Source: Pectobacterium sp. PL152
GTDB taxonomy: Bacteria; Pseudomonadota; Gammaproteobacteria; Enterobacterales; Enterobacteriaceae
Assembly (NCBI GenBank): GCA_021907015.1
Contig: CP091064.1
Coordinates: forward strand, 4,526,001 to 4,590,000
Direction: 5' to 3'
Length of the DNA: 64,000 nucleotides
Shown here: piece after piece, positions 62,700-64,000 of the stretch
How the letters are laid out: the number at the start of each line of letters is the position of its first letter
Numbering within the stretch: position 1 is the stretch's first letter
The notes under the pieces: generated by a model
Told to the model about the DNA's origin: nothing
Database searches by the model: none
What the model saw: only the letters and a program-made list of their open reading frames with translations
Program-made: the position numbers and the translations under genes

Positions 62700-64000
62700 A
62701 TTACTTCCTTCTCTGCCAGTTTCGCAATACGCGCCGCCATGCCACGGAAGATAAACAGGTGAGCGGGCATCATCAGAAACCAGTAAACCAGCCCGTTAAA
62801 CCCGGAAGGGTGCCAGCGGGCACGGACATCCACGGTTCGGTGGGTGCCTTTGTCCGTGATAGTAAAGTTGAGTTTACCCAGCCCCGGAGCTTTCATACCG
62901 AATAGCAGCACCAACTGACGCTGTGGCTTGATCGAGATAACCTTCCAGCCGTCAATCTTGTCGCCCACTTCCAGCGTCGCGCGCTCGGGGCGTCCATAAG
63001 TGACACCGTTACCGCAAAGATCGTCCAGCCGGGCGCGGATGTTCCATAGCGTATTCGCGTAAAAATAGCCTTCCTTGCCTCCGACCTGCTGGATGACCTG
63101 CCAGAGCGCCTGACTGGAGGCTGTCGTATCCATCGTATGGCCCGCCTGTTTGGGGTAAAAGCCGTAATTCGGCTTCCAGCGCGCGCGGACCTCGGTGTCA
63201 TCGCCCCAGTCGGCCTGCTGTACGCTCTCCATTTCGCTTTGCAGCGTGAGGCGTACGGCGTCATCAAAGCTCATCAGCGTTTGTGGAATCAAGCCCTGGA
63301 GTTCGCGGTCATCGGCCTGTAAATCGTGTTTTAGTCCCTGAATCAGCGCGCGGGCGATGGACGGGGGAACCGAGGTCACCAGATGCAAAAACCAGACGGA
63401 CACCAGATGTGTCGGCATCGGAACGGGAATCAGCACTCTGCGCTTGCCGCTAATTTGAATGAAACGCTCAAACATCGTCTGGTAGCTGATGTATTCGGGA
63501 CCTGCGGCGTCCATGATGCGGTTTTGTGCCGCGGGTGCTGCAGGATGTTGATTAGATAGACCAGCAGGTTTTCCAGCGCAATAGGGGACGATTTAGAGCG
63601 TACCCAACGCGGCGGCGTTAGCACCGGCAGGTTATAGACCATATCCCGCATGATCTCGAATGCCGCTGAGCCTGCGCCGATAATAATGCCCGCACGCAGC
63701 TCCGTGACGGGAATACCGCTGCTGCGCAGAATATCACCGGTAATCTGGCGTGCCTGCATATGCGGTGAAGTGTCATCCTTCGCCTGAAGCGACCCCAGAT
63801 AGATAATCTGTTTTACGCGGCTGGAGGCCAGTGCCAGCAGCAGATTCATGGCCGCCATGCGTTCCCTTGCCACGAAGTCCGCGCCGTCGCCCATGCTGTG
63901 CACCAGATAATAGAGCGTTTCCGCGCCCCACAGGCCATCAGGCAGGCTTTCTGGCTTGGCAAGATCAACCTGCTGGCAGTCGACGCCCGGCCAATGCCGT
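62696..64000 (-). CDS. ybjT: YbjT, SDR-like NAD(P)-binding protein with DUF2867 (partial, frameshifted)
   Basis: A two-part protein: an atypical short-chain dehydrogenase/NmrA-like domain ([21 protein letters not shown], then [12 protein letters not shown] and [20 protein letters not shown]) followed by DUF2867 ([11 protein letters not shown], then [17 protein letters not shown]). The N-terminus with the nucleotide-binding motif is beyond the right edge. The frame breaks near 63527 between ILQHP and [14 protein letters not shown]. Function is unknown. E. coli ybjS, normally between amiD and ybjT, is missing here. Confidence 0.87.

Overview
The window looks like chromosome of a soft-rot enterobacterium, most likely Pectobacterium or a close relative. 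This is an inference: almost every gene is an Enterobacterales orthologue in Escherichia coli-like order, while the intergenic repeats and accessory inserts differ from E. coli. Coding density is high, with about 60 protein genes, no rRNA or tRNA, no CRISPR array, no prophage and no recognisable insertion sequence.

The left half (1 to about 34.2 kb) follows the E. coli 48-minute region in order: yejA (broken at the left edge), mepS, lpxT, yeiR, efpL (yeiP), yeiW, setB, the fruBKA fructose operon with two Cra sites, nfo, yeiH and its divergent regulator yeiE, lysP, the siderophore receptor cirA, fghA, folE, yeiB and sanA. Between cirA and fghA sits an insert of about 6 kb that E. coli lacks: a D-2-hydroxyacid dehydrogenase, a sugar-type ABC importer without a visible binding protein, a divergent hcxA, a KTSC-domain protein and a glutathione transferase. 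fghA is followed upstream by frmA, a PtrR/YneJ-like LysR regulator and a chemoreceptor driven by a perfect-looking sigma-28 promoter.

At about 34.2 to 34.5 kb the gene order jumps to the E. coli 19-minute region, which then runs to the right edge: rimO, yliI, gstB, dacC, deoR, ybjL, ybjM, grxA, nfsA, rimK, ybjN, potFGHI, ybjO, rlmC, artJ, artPIQM, ybjQ, amiD, ybjT. Three inserts interrupt it: a zeta-toxin-like two-gene module after rimO, a MetNIQ-like importer before dacC, and a short-form deoC in front of deoR behind two DeoR-type operators.

Functionally the window combines nutrient import (fructose, lysine, putrescine, arginine, methionine-like substrates, iron-siderophores), formaldehyde detoxification (frmA plus fghA), cell-wall remodelling (mepS, dacC, amiD, lpxT) and translation or RNA modification (efpL, rimO, rimK, rlmC).

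A major caveat is that about 25 genes carry one or more frameshifts, around 40 events in total. Most look like single-base losses in short homopolymers and they hit conserved housekeeping genes at random, so I read them as sequencing errors in a draft assembly. For those genes I give the span of the whole gene and the approximate break points. Beyond the genes, the window holds three copies of a three-hairpin intergenic repeat, one full and one truncated YPAL-like palindrome, and several short tandem repeats.
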